In this document: piece by piece, positions 24,223-35,350 of the stretch
How the letters are laid out: each line of letters starts with the position of its first letter
How positions within the stretch are numbered: the stretch's first letter is position 1
DNA from: Zerene cesonia
Lineage: Eukaryota; Arthropoda; Insecta; Lepidoptera; Pieridae
Reading direction: 5' to 3'
Length of the DNA stretch: 64,000 nucleotides
Assembly (NCBI RefSeq): GCF_012273895.1
Contig: NC_052119.1
Span: 7,139,990-7,203,989 of the forward strand
Notes under the pieces: generated by a model
Told to the model about the DNA's origin: nothing
Databases searched by the model: none
The model's input: only the letters and a program-made list of their open reading frames with translations
Made by a program: the position numbers and the translations under genes

Positions 24223-24530
24223 ATTTATTTATTTATTTATTTATTAATTATGAATTTCCAACAAAGGACACAGTTCACATTTACAAAAAAGCCTGCCACA
24301 TACATAGATTACTGCACCTTCAATTATAGGAAATTACATCATTCTCGTTAACGTCAAGTGTGATAGAACAATAATAATATTAAAGAATTAACAAAACAAA
24401 ACAAAACAATTATAAATAATATAAAAGTTATTGTAATAACATTAAGCATCTATAATATAGAAGGAATAAAAATAAAGAAATAATAATAAAATCACTTTCT
24501 AAATTTTACCAATTGTGTTGCCAGTTCTCA
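24223..24530 (-). repeat. Possible LINE 3' tail with simple repeats
   Basis: A (TTTA)n run of about five units begins at 24223, and a (ACAAA)n run lies at 24391-24408. A tetranucleotide TTTA run followed by sequence such as ATTTCCAACAAAGGACACAG is typical of the 3' end of insect LINEs inserted in reverse orientation. No reverse transcriptase frame is present, so the class call is tentative and the simple repeats are certain. Confidence 0.35.
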
Positions 24531-27200
24531 TTTAAGTAAATGCTGTATTCTTTTGCATTTGCGGTATATGATAGATATACCAGCAATATATAGAATAACG
24601 TTGAATCTACTCAATATCAGCTTACTTTAAATAGATAGGTATAATTCAAACTTAGTACTTATCAATCGGAGATCGGTGACAATAATTTCGTTAGTTGTTA
24701 ATATCCTAAAAATGATCGCCAAGATTTCATGATTTTCTTATATATAATCTCTTTAAGACATGTTCTTATGCACGCGCGCTTATCGCACGTATTTTTTAGT
24801 TTTTTTAAACTATATTTATTATAATTTAGGTAATAGGATCACCTCATATACAAGATAGGAGATGCCTATACATACGAAAATGATCTAACAATTCGTACAA
24901 ACGTTGAAAGTACAAAGCCAAAACTGTAAGCTAACAATTATTTTCAGTCTTTCAAGTTCGCTATTTGGCCGTCGAGCAAGTTGTAATATTCATCATTCCT
25001 TTGGCTTCGCTGACTTTAAACGGTACATATACTCTGTTTTTATTTTCCTCTTTATTTATTCTCGCCTCGATGTTGCCAGACCGAAGCACTCGTAAAACTA
25101 TCTGACGATATCCTTGTTTTACACTGTTTTCGGTTTTTTTGGTTTGTGCATGTACCTATTGCCTTAATTATAATATTATAGCTTTCGTTATAGCCAGTGA
25201 TTCAGGTTGAGTTTATATTCTTTTCTCTTAAGAGATATAATAAAAAGGGCATTTAATTATATAATAAGCTTAGTTATTTTTTCTAACTGATATAATAAAA
25301 TATAAAATTTGTATCTATAAATTACAATTGCATAATACAATATCGTTGCAAATATTTCAAAATCACATTACAAACATAAAGTACATATATACTTTGATAA
25401 TAATAAATTATAAGATCAATCAGTCATAATAAATAATAATAAGTCATATTCGCTACGAAGAAGAAGTTGACGATCATATTCCTCAAACCAATGAATCTAA
25501 ACTAAAAGGATTTAAGATTCATACCTATTTTAATAACGTTATGTTTTGCTAACTACAAATGACTGTCTATACAGAGTTCAAATCCAAAATTCAGCAGATC
25601 CGCCATAGGAAGAGTAATGAACTCTCGGGCGCGGTTTTATGAACCTTACCATGCACTTAAGGTATTTTAAATTATTGACTAGAACTTCCTTCATCCTTGT
25701 TGCTGAATAAGATATTGAGATAGCCCGAACTCCATCGCTTTTCCTTACGTGTAGAAATTGCAAGATTAATTCTAATTCAGTTGAAGACTGATAGAATGCG
25801 CTGGTAGATTTTATTGGTATTAATGTAATTTAAAGTTATAAAGTAAGAGGAAAAAATCAATACATTATTTGATTAAATTTAATTAGTACTAAATAATACA
25901 TTACAATTAAATACTTATTTTGACTTTTAGTATTTATAAAACAGCTTGTTAAAATGTTTGTAATGAACCTATTTATTCTGCGAATCGGAATTTTCGTACT
26001 ATCTAATTGGAGCAGATTTGTATTTATTTGAAATACAAAGTTATCTTACTAAAATAGATACAGTAAAGCTCAGATTATGCTATGCGTATTTATATAACAA
26101 TTTAACAAATAAATACATATATTTTTATACGTTTACTATAACTTATTCGTACCACATTTTTACGATATGTATCTTCAATTGATAAACGCGAAAACCGTCC
26201 ATAATTCATTCGGTATTTAGCTCACATCGCTCTAACAGACGTGCGAGCTTCTTATTCGCCACTAGTAATATTGCACCGTTAAAGATATTGTTATTACACG
26301 CAATGTTACCCCCAGGAACAAACACATCACTCTGTGTGGATCGTAATTCTGCCAAATGCATGTTATGACTCGGTTTTGACGCAAAATATTTGGCGTGTAT
26401 CAATCATGACGCTTTTGTACACGGGTCGTACGATGAAACATCGTTCTATCCTGGTCGTTTTGGGTAAAAATTTATATAATAAAGGTGAGTTTAATATGAA
26501 TTTTTCTTAGTTTTGAGCGTGTAGGGCAGGAATTAATTTCGTTGTTTTGATGTCAGGGAAATTTTTTCAACTGATATAACTACAATTTATATAGATAGTG
26601 TATAAGATAGCGTTTTAATTAATTAAAAACATCTAAGAACTTATTAAAATTTATTTAGCTAAGGATTTCTTAAGGTGGTAAAGTTCACTCTATATAATTC
26701 ACTAAAAAGTTCCAAATATTAAAAACAATTGCCCCTATGAGTAATGTTTCACATATATATCGCATGCGAGACGACTTGCGTTGCTCTGAACTAAATTACC
26801 CACAACTGTATTGTAGTGTTTTATTACTGAGAAATTTTGTCACTACATCGCTTGTGTTGGTATTACTTACAATAACAATTTACTTAATGTTTCCCATAAA
26901 CATTATGCGTAACTACTTAATTTCGCAATTCAGTGTTTCAGTAATGAAAGATTTTATGATTATTCTACAGATAAACTGTTTTGTTTCTCGCATACATAAT
27001 ATAATCTATATATATATATTTAAATCGAGACGCTTCGCCGCCATTTGGTGATATTTAGGTGTATTTTATTTATTGCTTGTGCGTAGAAACACTGATTGAA
27101 CGATTGTTTTATCAAATCGAACTAAGTCATTATTAAAAAGCATACTTTACTCCTGTTTTTTTTTTCATTTATTATTCATATGACATTTTACATGATATAA
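24531..27200. other. Unassigned sequence
   Basis: No recognisable gene. The block 26200-26470 is less AT-rich, carries a 65-codon minus-strand frame (26206-26403) and is followed on the plus strand by a strong donor-like AAAG|GTGAGT at 26481-26490. A YY1/Pho-like GCCGCCATTT lies at 27037-27046. These are leads, not gene calls. Confidence 0.4.
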
Positions 27201-27385
27201 TCTATATATATAAAATTCTCGTGTCACAGTTTTCGTTGCCATACTCCTCCGAAACGGCTTGACCGATTCCTCTGAAATTTGGTAAGCATATTGGGTAGGT
27301 CTGAGAATCGGCCAACATCTATTTTTTATCCCGATATTCCTACGGGATACGGACTTACGCGGGTGAAACCGCGGGGCGCAGCTAG
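27201..27385 (+). mobile_element. Chimeric non-autonomous Helitron, families B and A
   Basis: The 5' half starts TCTATATATATAAAATTCTC and runs through GTGTCACAGTTTTCGTTGCC, TCCTCCGAAACGGCTTGACC and GAGAATCGGCCAACATC, which is family B as at 43435-43613 (minus). From ATTTTTTATCCCGATATTCC onward (about 27328) it is family A, ending with the hairpin CGCGGGTGAAACCGCG and GGGCGCAGCTAG. Both ends look intact, so the chimera may be a working terminal combination and not debris. Confidence 0.85.
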
Positions 27386-27551
27386 TAATTAATAAAAATC
27401 GAATTTACACAGCACTTAAGCGCATCTTACAAACAGAAGATTGAATATAATATGACTAAAACAGTGTATATTTTAAAGGAACAATTCATAGTAAGTGTTC
27501 TTAATTCTACAAATATTATAAAGGCGAAATCCTACTATTCCTACTCATCTT

Positions 27552-27755
27552 TCCTACTAATAAAAAATATAAATGCGAAAGTTTGTAAGGATGTCTGTGT
27601 GTTTATTGCTTTTTCACGCAAAAAATACTGAACCGATTGCAATGAAATTTGGTACGTAGACAGCTGGACAACTGGAATAACATATAGGCAATTTTTTATC
27701 CCGATATTCTTACGTGATACGGACTTACGTGGGTAACACCGCGGGGCGCAGCTAG
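27552..27755 (+). mobile_element. Non-autonomous Helitron, family A
   Basis: It begins TCCTACTAATAAAAAATATA, carries GTAAGGATGTCTGTGTGTTT, CTTTTTCACGCAAAAAATAC, GACAGCTGGACAACTGGAAT and TTATCCCGATATTCTTACGT, and ends CACCGCGGGGCGCAGCTAG. The pre-terminal stem is weakened by changes in GTGGGTAACACCGCG. Just upstream (27506-27550) are two further partial heads (TCTACAAATATTATAAAGGC and TCCTACTATTCC), suggesting repeated insertion at the same spot. Confidence 0.85.
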
Positions 27756-28211
27756 TTCAAGTATAAGTCTAACATACACTTCTTAGAATATGTACAACAC
27801 GTGCTAGATAACAGTTGTAGGCATTAAACTATTCGAGTAATATTGACGCGCCATTGGTTTTATTTAGACGCGAACATATTTATGTCTCTTTGTAAAAGAT
27901 TTTTAATGGCGTCTTCCCATACTGGAGTCGTAATGCGTATGTTTGGAGTTTAACAACAATTGTTATATTGTAGCAGGAATACTAATCGGTGGAATTTACG
28001 TAATATCGCAGTGTTTGCCTGGCTTTGAGTTGCTGGAAACTGTATATTAAAGAAAAAAGTAATTACTGATTTAAGAACAAATATGTTTGGGATTAGTTAT
28101 AAAGCTCAAAGAACTTTTAATTTACCAATTGACTGTTGTAATGACAGTTATAATTTTAGTTTAAAAAAATACGTTATGTGATGCAAGTGTTACCAAACCG
28201 TTAGTGTTTCA
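27756..28211. other. Unassigned AT-rich sequence
   Basis: Nothing recognisable lies between the Helitron and the following R5 repeat. Confidence 0.5.
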
Positions 28212-28330
28212 TATTTTTTTTTTTGGTTCGTTTTGTTAGCTTAGAACTTTCGAGTGTGTGAATTAATTTTGATGATTCTTTTTTACTTGAAAGCTGGTAC
28301 CTCCCGTGTAGGCCATTGAAATTTAATCTT
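28212..28330 (+). repeat. Interspersed repeat R5
   Basis: TTGTTAGCTTAGAACTTTCG, a GTGTGTGAATTAATTTTGAT block, GATTCTTTTTTACTTGAAAG and CTGGTACCTCCCGTGTAGGC reproduce the distal part of R5. The GACTTCAAAA head is replaced by a poly-T run. Confidence 0.6.
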
Positions 28331-29716
28331 GTTCCGAAAATTTGAAATAATTATATTACGATATATTTCCGCGACAAACTGAAACATTATTTCATGTAAT
28401 GTAAAAAGTTACGTCTCAATGAATTGGACTGTCACATAACAAAATTATGTAACACATAAATCCATACATATTACAGCTTATAACACTTAATTTTTATTAC
28501 GAGAAAACATATTTGAAAAGTATAAAAATGACCACATAGCCAGTAACCACTTAGTTGGAAGTGTTTATGAGCAATAATAAAACGTACAAGGCTAACATGG
28601 ATTGTTTTATATTGATGAGCATTTGATCTAATTCTGAATTGAGGTCAAACTCATTACATTTACCATTGCTGAATGTTAATAGTTTTGAGAGCGAAATCTC
28701 TTTTACCGCAATAGGGTATGCGGCAGATATTGAAATAGATTCGTTGTTTGATTTGAATTAATCATGTATGTATCAAGAATAAAGATTTTGTTTATTTTTT
28801 TTTATAAATAAACGCATACACTGTAGACCCTAAAAGCAATACTGGAATGTTTCAATATTGCTTAAAATGTGAGAGAATGTGTTATATTTTAGTTATTTAT
28901 ATTAATTTGTCGAAGATATTGTAGTGTTGATGTATTTATAATATTGTTTTATTTTAACAACATTAGCATAATGATATTTGTTGAGAGGTCGACATATTCA
29001 TATCCTGTTCCATCTTCGATCAAAAATAGAATCCGGCAAAAAAATTACAAACGACTTTCACATTCAAGAGCACCTTTCAGATTAGAAAAAATCACGCACT
29101 TCCCAGATGCACTCATGACGTTGACATCTGCTTCGCGCCAAGATCTTAATTACCCCCAGAGGCATGATACTAAACAGCGAACATGTTTTAAATTTGTGAG
29201 AGCAAATCGTTCGATACATCAACGGAAATAGAAGGCACATGATCCCGCGGGAAGTCAGGGAAAAAACGTAAACGAAACATATGACCTCATTTGTCGCAAG
29301 GAGGAATTATTTATTGCGCTAGACACTTTAAGTCGGCTCCTTCTTTGTCTCGACTCATGTTGTGATTTTAATAACGTTCGCAGTCTTAAAAGAGATTCAT
29401 TGTTTCTGTGATGGAATATCACATTGTTATAACGTTAATTTAAGCTTTGTTTTCTGCAAATGATGTGTTTCCATAGAACGATATTGAAAATTCTGCGAGT
29501 GCCAAACGCTTTAACGAAGTATAAATACATATTGCGTTACAATATTTGGGGTGATACGAAATTTATTTACCGTAGTAATGTTTTTATTTTTAACTCGCAT
29601 TGCTTTTATGCGTAAACAGTGATATACAAATAGCCATAATAAAATAGGCATTAGTTATATTTTTCGAATTATGTTTAGTATCTAATAAGTACTTTATCTT
29701 GTCTTATTATTAAAGT
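28331..29716. other. Unassigned sequence
   Basis: A 95-codon frame (28944-29231, plus) lies in a less AT-rich patch. Its peptide is basic and without a known domain, and its start region is repeat-like in composition. I do not call it a gene. Confidence 0.4.
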
Positions 29717-29914
29717 CTAGCTGCGCCCCGCGGTTTCACCCGCGTAAGTCCGTATCCCGTAGGAATATCGGGATAAAAAGTCGCCTATATGTTATTCCAG
29801 TTTTTCAGTTATCTATGTACCAAATTTCATTGCAATCGGTTCAGTAGTTTTTGCGTGAAAGAGCAACAAACACACACATCCTTACAAACTTTTGCATTTA
29901 TAATATTAGTAGGA
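29717..29914 (-). mobile_element. Non-autonomous Helitron, family A, intact ends
   Basis: On the minus strand it starts TCCTACTAATATTATAAATG, includes GTAAGGATGTGTGTG, CTCTTTCACGCAAAAACTAC, TGAACCGATTGCAATGAAAT, GGATACGGACTTACGCGGGT and ends ACCGCGGGGCGCAGCTAG. The terminal hairpin CGCGG-GTGAAA-CCGCG is perfect. It is the best preserved family A copy in the window and can serve as the reference for the others. Confidence 0.9.
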
Positions 29915-30381
29915 TACTACTACCAACAATACATTAGCATAAACTATAATTAGTACTATTTTTAAAGACCCAAAATTACACACGCTTTCAACAGTTAATA
30001 CAAGCCAAACTTTCTCAATGCTCTTGACGAATATTGTATTTATTGTGTTAATCTTTCTTCGTCCGATATTCCAGATGTGTAAAGTCGACGACTAATGACT
30101 TTACAGCGTTGATGTTAGCACTCGGCAGTGGGTCTGTCGAGAGTATATCTGTTGTAAAAAACAAGCCAATGAGTTCGTGTTTGTTTTGATGCTGATTAGG
30201 TGTGGATATCTTGTACTGAAATGCTGTTGAAACTAATAATATGCTAGGGGAGAGTATCAAGTGGAATGAAAGAAATGTGTCTTGAAAGTGATGTCATCTT
30301 CAGCATTATTAGGTTAATATTTAATACTCATGGTATACTGATTCTAGAAATCAAATCCCTACTTTGTGCTAGTATATGCCT

Positions 30382-30517
30382 TCCTATATTGTAAATGCGA
30401 AAGTATGTGTGTCTCTTCTTCATGACTAAACCAGGGAATCGGTTAAGATGAGATATGCTGTACAGATAGTTTGAGAACCGAGAAAGGACATAGCATGGAT
30501 TTTATTTTATCCCGAGA
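30382..30517 (+). mobile_element. 3'-truncated Helitron, family E-type
   Basis: TCCTATATTGTAAATGCGAA starts it. It then has ACTAAACCAGGGAATCGGTT, a TACAGATAGTTTGAGAACCG block and ATTTTATCCCGAGAAATA. The 3' third with CTAG is missing. It is followed after about 40 bp by another Helitron in the same direction. Confidence 0.55.
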
Positions 30518-30555
30518 AATACATATCAACATCCTCCGATTTACTGGTGCCCATA

Positions 30556-30727
30556 CCTATACTAATATTATAAAGCTGAACAGTTTCTTTGTTTGTTTGT
30601 TTGAAGGCGCTAATCTCAGGAACTACTGGTCCGTTTTGTAAAATTGTTTCAATTTTAGATAGCGCATTTTTTGAGGAAGCCTTTAGGCTATACATGTACC
30701 TCGGGCGAAGCCAGGGTGGACCACTGG
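30556..30727 (+). mobile_element. Non-autonomous Helitron, family D-type
   Basis: The head CCTATACTAATATTATAAAG precedes a GTTTGTTTGTTTGAAGGCGC block, TCTCAGGAACTACTGGTCCG and GCTATACATGTACCTCGGGC. The end is GAAGCCAGGGTGGACCACTGG (last four bases CTGG for CTAG). A short stem GGGC/GCC-type precedes the end. Short open frames on both strands here are by-products of the repeat. Confidence 0.75.
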
Positions 30728-30794
30728 TACATCATATAATTATTAACAATACCAAACCGTCTTCAAATTATAAGAACTAGACCAATTTATAAAC

Positions 30795-30920
30795 AACCAC
30801 CAGCTTTCCAATAAAAAAGTATCATACAAATTGGTTCACCCAATAAAAAGTAATAGGGCAAAAGATGCAAAAAATACAGTCAACTTGATAACCTCCTCTT
30901 TCTTGAAGTCGGTTGATATT
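30795..30920 (-). repeat. Interspersed repeat R5, minus copy
   Basis: On the minus strand, CAACCGACTTCAAGAAAGAG, GAGGTTATCAAGTTGACTGT and GGGTGAACCAATTTGTATGA are followed by GAAAGCTGGTGGTTGTTT. This copy keeps the head and the middle of R5. Confidence 0.6.
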
Positions 30921-33139
30921 TGCACATATGTGTGAGTTAAATAAAACAAGATGTAAATTATTAAATCTTTTTTTCTCAAAACTTACACCGAGCAGGGCCT
31001 GGAAGGGAATTAGTAAGCGATGTGCATATCCTGCATTGAAACAAATGCATTTTAAGATTTTAAGTCAATATTTATAAAGGGATATTACAAAAAATACCGC
31101 CAAACACAATTTGAATAAGCGGTTAAAAGGAGATGCGACTCGTAACTCGATAGCTACAAATGTTTGCGAATGTGTAGCGAAATCAAACACTATTTGAGTG
31201 CTGTTTCACAAAGTTGTATTTTTTTATGTTAAGCAAATAGTGGAGCTAAGAGCATGCAATATAGGAAGCAAACTTTTCATACTGCATGTTATTAACTTAT
31301 GAGGTTATTTGAATATATAATGAAAGGGATTCTTTAAAAAGCTAAAGCATCAAGTATTGTACAATGAGAATTAATCCTTTTAAAATTGCAATGAAAGTAC
31401 AAGAAATTCAATAAAATACTTATTTAATTTCTTAGTTACAAACAAATAAATGTAAATTTCATGATGTTTCGTTGCTAAATCATTGTGTACATATTTCACA
31501 AATTGAAATGTATGTAAATCAATTAATTCTACAGTACCCCTTAATACAATAAACTCTAAAACAATAGCGTCCCAGTAGCAATATTCAGTAAACAATGGTA
31601 GAAAGTTGAGACGGGATTAAAGAAGAATTTGTTTTAAGCCACTCGACTCATTTGTAAATATTTGGTAAGGCTTTCTGAGGCCTCAACATTTCACCTGCCT
31701 CGGGAAATGTTAAAGATTTAATGCTGTTTATTTTGGCGGTACAAGAAATTGAATACAAATAAGTGATATAAATAATGTTTCGATATTGTTGGCGGTTTAT
31801 AAATTTTATGTTTTCTTGATTGTAATGTAGACTTGTGTATCTATTTGTATTTTGGAAATTAATACATTCAAGTTAAGAGCTTTTTATACAATCTACAAAT
31901 AAAAGACACCTCTGTAGATACAATCAAAGTTTCGGAAATAGTCTGTTGTACTATCCTTAAAAAAAACAATAATTAGAAATTATTTATTAATCACAAACTG
32001 TTCATTTACCGCGTCCCATAACGAGTTGCAACGCAAACCGCGTTATAATGTGATTTGTTTATTACAGTTTATTTTAGAACTTAAATATAGAAACGTTCAC
32101 GTCATTAGTTCACATGAAATTAAAACCAAACAACCACGTGTTATCAATCAGGCGCGGCGTTTTTGAGCGCGTTATGAACGGACAAGACAGTCGTAAACTG
32201 CTAGTGGTTGATTGAAGCCACGTTTGTCTAGCCGTGCGGAACACAGCTTTAATTGGAGGAAATAATAATATGTATTGGTGATGGTTTTGTAATGTTTGAA
32301 GAGCGTTAAATGAAATGAGCTTGGGTAAAATTTCAGTTACTTCAGTTCAATCTGTACGATTTATACATAGATAGATTAATTTTATTTAACAATATAATCG
32401 TACAAACTCAATCTTTACATCTATGAATAGTTACTTTGACATCCCGTTCCAAGATACTTTAAAGTAACGATTTAATTATATTTTTTGATTCACGCTTAGT
32501 TTGTTTTGTAATTCATCATAATGATATTTTACATGTTACTTTTGTGTTTCAATGTATTCTATTCATGCTTTTACGTACGTTAAGATTTAAGGTTACAATT
32601 CTAACACTTTGCCTATAGAAAAGTCTTATCCAAATATATCGTGTATTAACCTACACCTGTATCTCAATAAATTACGTATTTTTACTCCAAAGGCATACAA
32701 AGAAACACCGCGAATTTATGACAAGTGAACGGTTGTTAGTGAGCAATTTAAAGATCTCGGTCTTTTTTGCCATTTCATATAAATTGTGGGTTTCTGCGAT
32801 ACGTCAGATGTATTATGTTGTCAATAATAAGTCATTTGATACGGTCGCTGTATTATTACTCTGCCTTTCGTGGACTCACAACAATAATCAATACGTATCA
32901 ATCAGAGAGCAGATGCACACATCAACGGTATGTCATCGATGCAGTTATTATAGTGTTAGTGGTTTTGGCGGTGAAACGAAGGTTTTGGAGTCCTCCAGAA
33001 TATTGTATTCGCCATTATGCTTTTGCATAGTCTTATAATTTGTTTAAAGTAAATTATTTGTACGCATTGTAGTTATGTTGTTTAAATGCTACGCTCAAAG
33101 ATAGAAAACACTCATTAAGCGAAAAAATCTCTCAATGGG
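30921..33139. other. Unassigned sequence
   Basis: No recognised gene. Less AT-rich patches lie at 32130-32250 (with a CACGTG at 32133-32138) and 32700-33030. The latter has two overlapping open frames of 106 and 87 codons on the plus strand, neither with a domain. Confidence 0.4.
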
Positions 33140-33195
33140 TTGTGGCCAGAGTAAAGGGCCACAACGCGTTGTGGCAATGTAGAAATGCCACGACG
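33140..33195. other. Two adjacent, related hairpins
   Basis: The first hairpin is TTGTGGCC (33140-33147) with GGCCACAA (33157-33164). The second is CGTTGTGGCA (33167-33176) with TGCCACGACG (33186-33195). Both loops contain GTA and both stems share TTGTGGC, so they look like a diverged tandem duplication. The stems are GC-rich within AT-rich DNA. They are too short for a typical pre-miRNA. Confidence 0.55.
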
Positions 33196-34315
33196 CATTT
33201 AAGGCACTGATTGATTCACCATAACACAATGGACGGGCTTTTCTTTCATATTTAACCTGATCGCGAATAATCGTGTCAATACTCATGTTTATTTAATATT
33301 TAAAAGTAATGTCCACATTCACACTTAAAAAAAACAATCGATATAAAATATGAAGTGTTTCAAAACATTGAAATTCTTTTAAACTCAATTATTTCAAAAT
33401 AACAATTTTCATCGTATCCTATCAACGCTTTATTATATATTTTTAGCACATTATGAAAACGCTCATAAATACACAGCTCCTAGAAACAAATGATTGATTA
33501 TATGCGTCCCATTTCGTTCATTTATCGATATTATTTAGAATGTCAGTTAATAGCGCGCAATTTTGCAGGCAATAGCATCGATTGTGTAGGTGCATTCAAA
33601 GGAAAATGTTCGACGGAATGGAAAATTTGTCATAGCCATTATTCGCACTGGTGCTTTGCACGATTAAATTCAATATACGAGTGACTGTTACATGACGACT
33701 GTATTCTATTGTATTGAATATCAATGTATAAGAATTGTTTAAATATTGTGCACGGGGAGTTGCGAGTGAAATTCTTATTTGACGTTCTGAAAGAGGATTT
33801 AGTGACGTATTTATTCTTTACATTTGATTTACAAACTTCGATAAAACAAATAAATAAGAAAACATTGAAAGAATGGAGTTCTAATGGCAATACTGGTGAT
33901 ATTATCAATTAAAACATTTCTAAGTAAATTTGTTTGATACAAAAGCAATAAACGTAGAAACAAGCAGGAGACCAAAATTTAAATTTTTATTTTGTTAAAA
34001 ATATATGTAGAATGTCCGTGTGCATATCAGACAGTAAGCTCAGGGTGTATCGGATTTGTGGGAAGTCCTTTAGTAATCTAATTACGTGTTAATTTAAAGC
34101 GCGCCTGAACATAATTGACTTTAATTTGGGTTCTTTTATTGAATCCTTCGTTCTGGAAGAGAAAAAAATTGATTCAAATTGAGATGCTTCTCAATTTAAA
34201 GTCAGTGTATATAGGTGGTAAACCAAGTATTCCTAACACCATTCAATTTATTTTAAAGTAACTTTATCAACAGCCAGAATCAAGAATTAACGAATGATTT
34301 AATTATCTTTTTTTT
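33196..34315. other. Unassigned AT-rich sequence up to the gap
   Basis: No gene or recognised repeat. The final bases before the gap are a run of T. Read on the minus strand this is a poly-A tail and probably belongs to the SINE at the far edge of the gap. Confidence 0.5.
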
Positions 34316-35315
34316 NNNNNNNNNNNNNNNNNNNNNNNNNNNNNNNNNNNNNNNNNNNNNNNNNNNNNNNNNNNNNNNNNNNNNNNNNNNNNNNNNNNNN
34401 NNNNNNNNNNNNNNNNNNNNNNNNNNNNNNNNNNNNNNNNNNNNNNNNNNNNNNNNNNNNNNNNNNNNNNNNNNNNNNNNNNNNNNNNNNNNNNNNNNNN
34501 NNNNNNNNNNNNNNNNNNNNNNNNNNNNNNNNNNNNNNNNNNNNNNNNNNNNNNNNNNNNNNNNNNNNNNNNNNNNNNNNNNNNNNNNNNNNNNNNNNNN
34601 NNNNNNNNNNNNNNNNNNNNNNNNNNNNNNNNNNNNNNNNNNNNNNNNNNNNNNNNNNNNNNNNNNNNNNNNNNNNNNNNNNNNNNNNNNNNNNNNNNNN
34701 NNNNNNNNNNNNNNNNNNNNNNNNNNNNNNNNNNNNNNNNNNNNNNNNNNNNNNNNNNNNNNNNNNNNNNNNNNNNNNNNNNNNNNNNNNNNNNNNNNNN
34801 NNNNNNNNNNNNNNNNNNNNNNNNNNNNNNNNNNNNNNNNNNNNNNNNNNNNNNNNNNNNNNNNNNNNNNNNNNNNNNNNNNNNNNNNNNNNNNNNNNNN
34901 NNNNNNNNNNNNNNNNNNNNNNNNNNNNNNNNNNNNNNNNNNNNNNNNNNNNNNNNNNNNNNNNNNNNNNNNNNNNNNNNNNNNNNNNNNNNNNNNNNNN
35001 NNNNNNNNNNNNNNNNNNNNNNNNNNNNNNNNNNNNNNNNNNNNNNNNNNNNNNNNNNNNNNNNNNNNNNNNNNNNNNNNNNNNNNNNNNNNNNNNNNNN
35101 NNNNNNNNNNNNNNNNNNNNNNNNNNNNNNNNNNNNNNNNNNNNNNNNNNNNNNNNNNNNNNNNNNNNNNNNNNNNNNNNNNNNNNNNNNNNNNNNNNNN
35201 NNNNNNNNNNNNNNNNNNNNNNNNNNNNNNNNNNNNNNNNNNNNNNNNNNNNNNNNNNNNNNNNNNNNNNNNNNNNNNNNNNNNNNNNNNNNNNNNNNNN
35301 NNNNNNNNNNNNNNN
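34316..35315. other. Assembly gap of exactly 1000 N
   Basis: The round length indicates a placeholder and not a measured size. The open frame running through it on the minus strand is meaningless. Edge sequences suggest that a Metulj-type SINE lies in the gap. Confidence 0.95.
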
Positions 35316-35350
35316 AGTGGTACTTCCCCGGACAAGCTACGGCCCAATCG
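35316..35350 (-). mobile_element. Metulj-type SINE head at the gap edge
   Basis: On the minus strand, CGATTGGGCCGTAGCTTGTC and CGGGGAAGTACCACT match the head of the SINE at 39443-39472 (GAATTGGGCCAGCTCGAACC, GGGGAAGTACCAC). The element runs into the N block. The T run on the far side of the gap fits its poly-A tail. Confidence 0.7.

Noticed and set aside
26206..26403. 65-codon minus-strand frame
   Set aside because: The composition is plausible but no domain is recognisable and the splice-donor signal next to it is on the other strand.
32718..33038. Overlapping 106- and 87-codon plus-strand frames
   Set aside because: Neither peptide shows a recognisable domain, the two frames compete, and there is no splice context that favours one.
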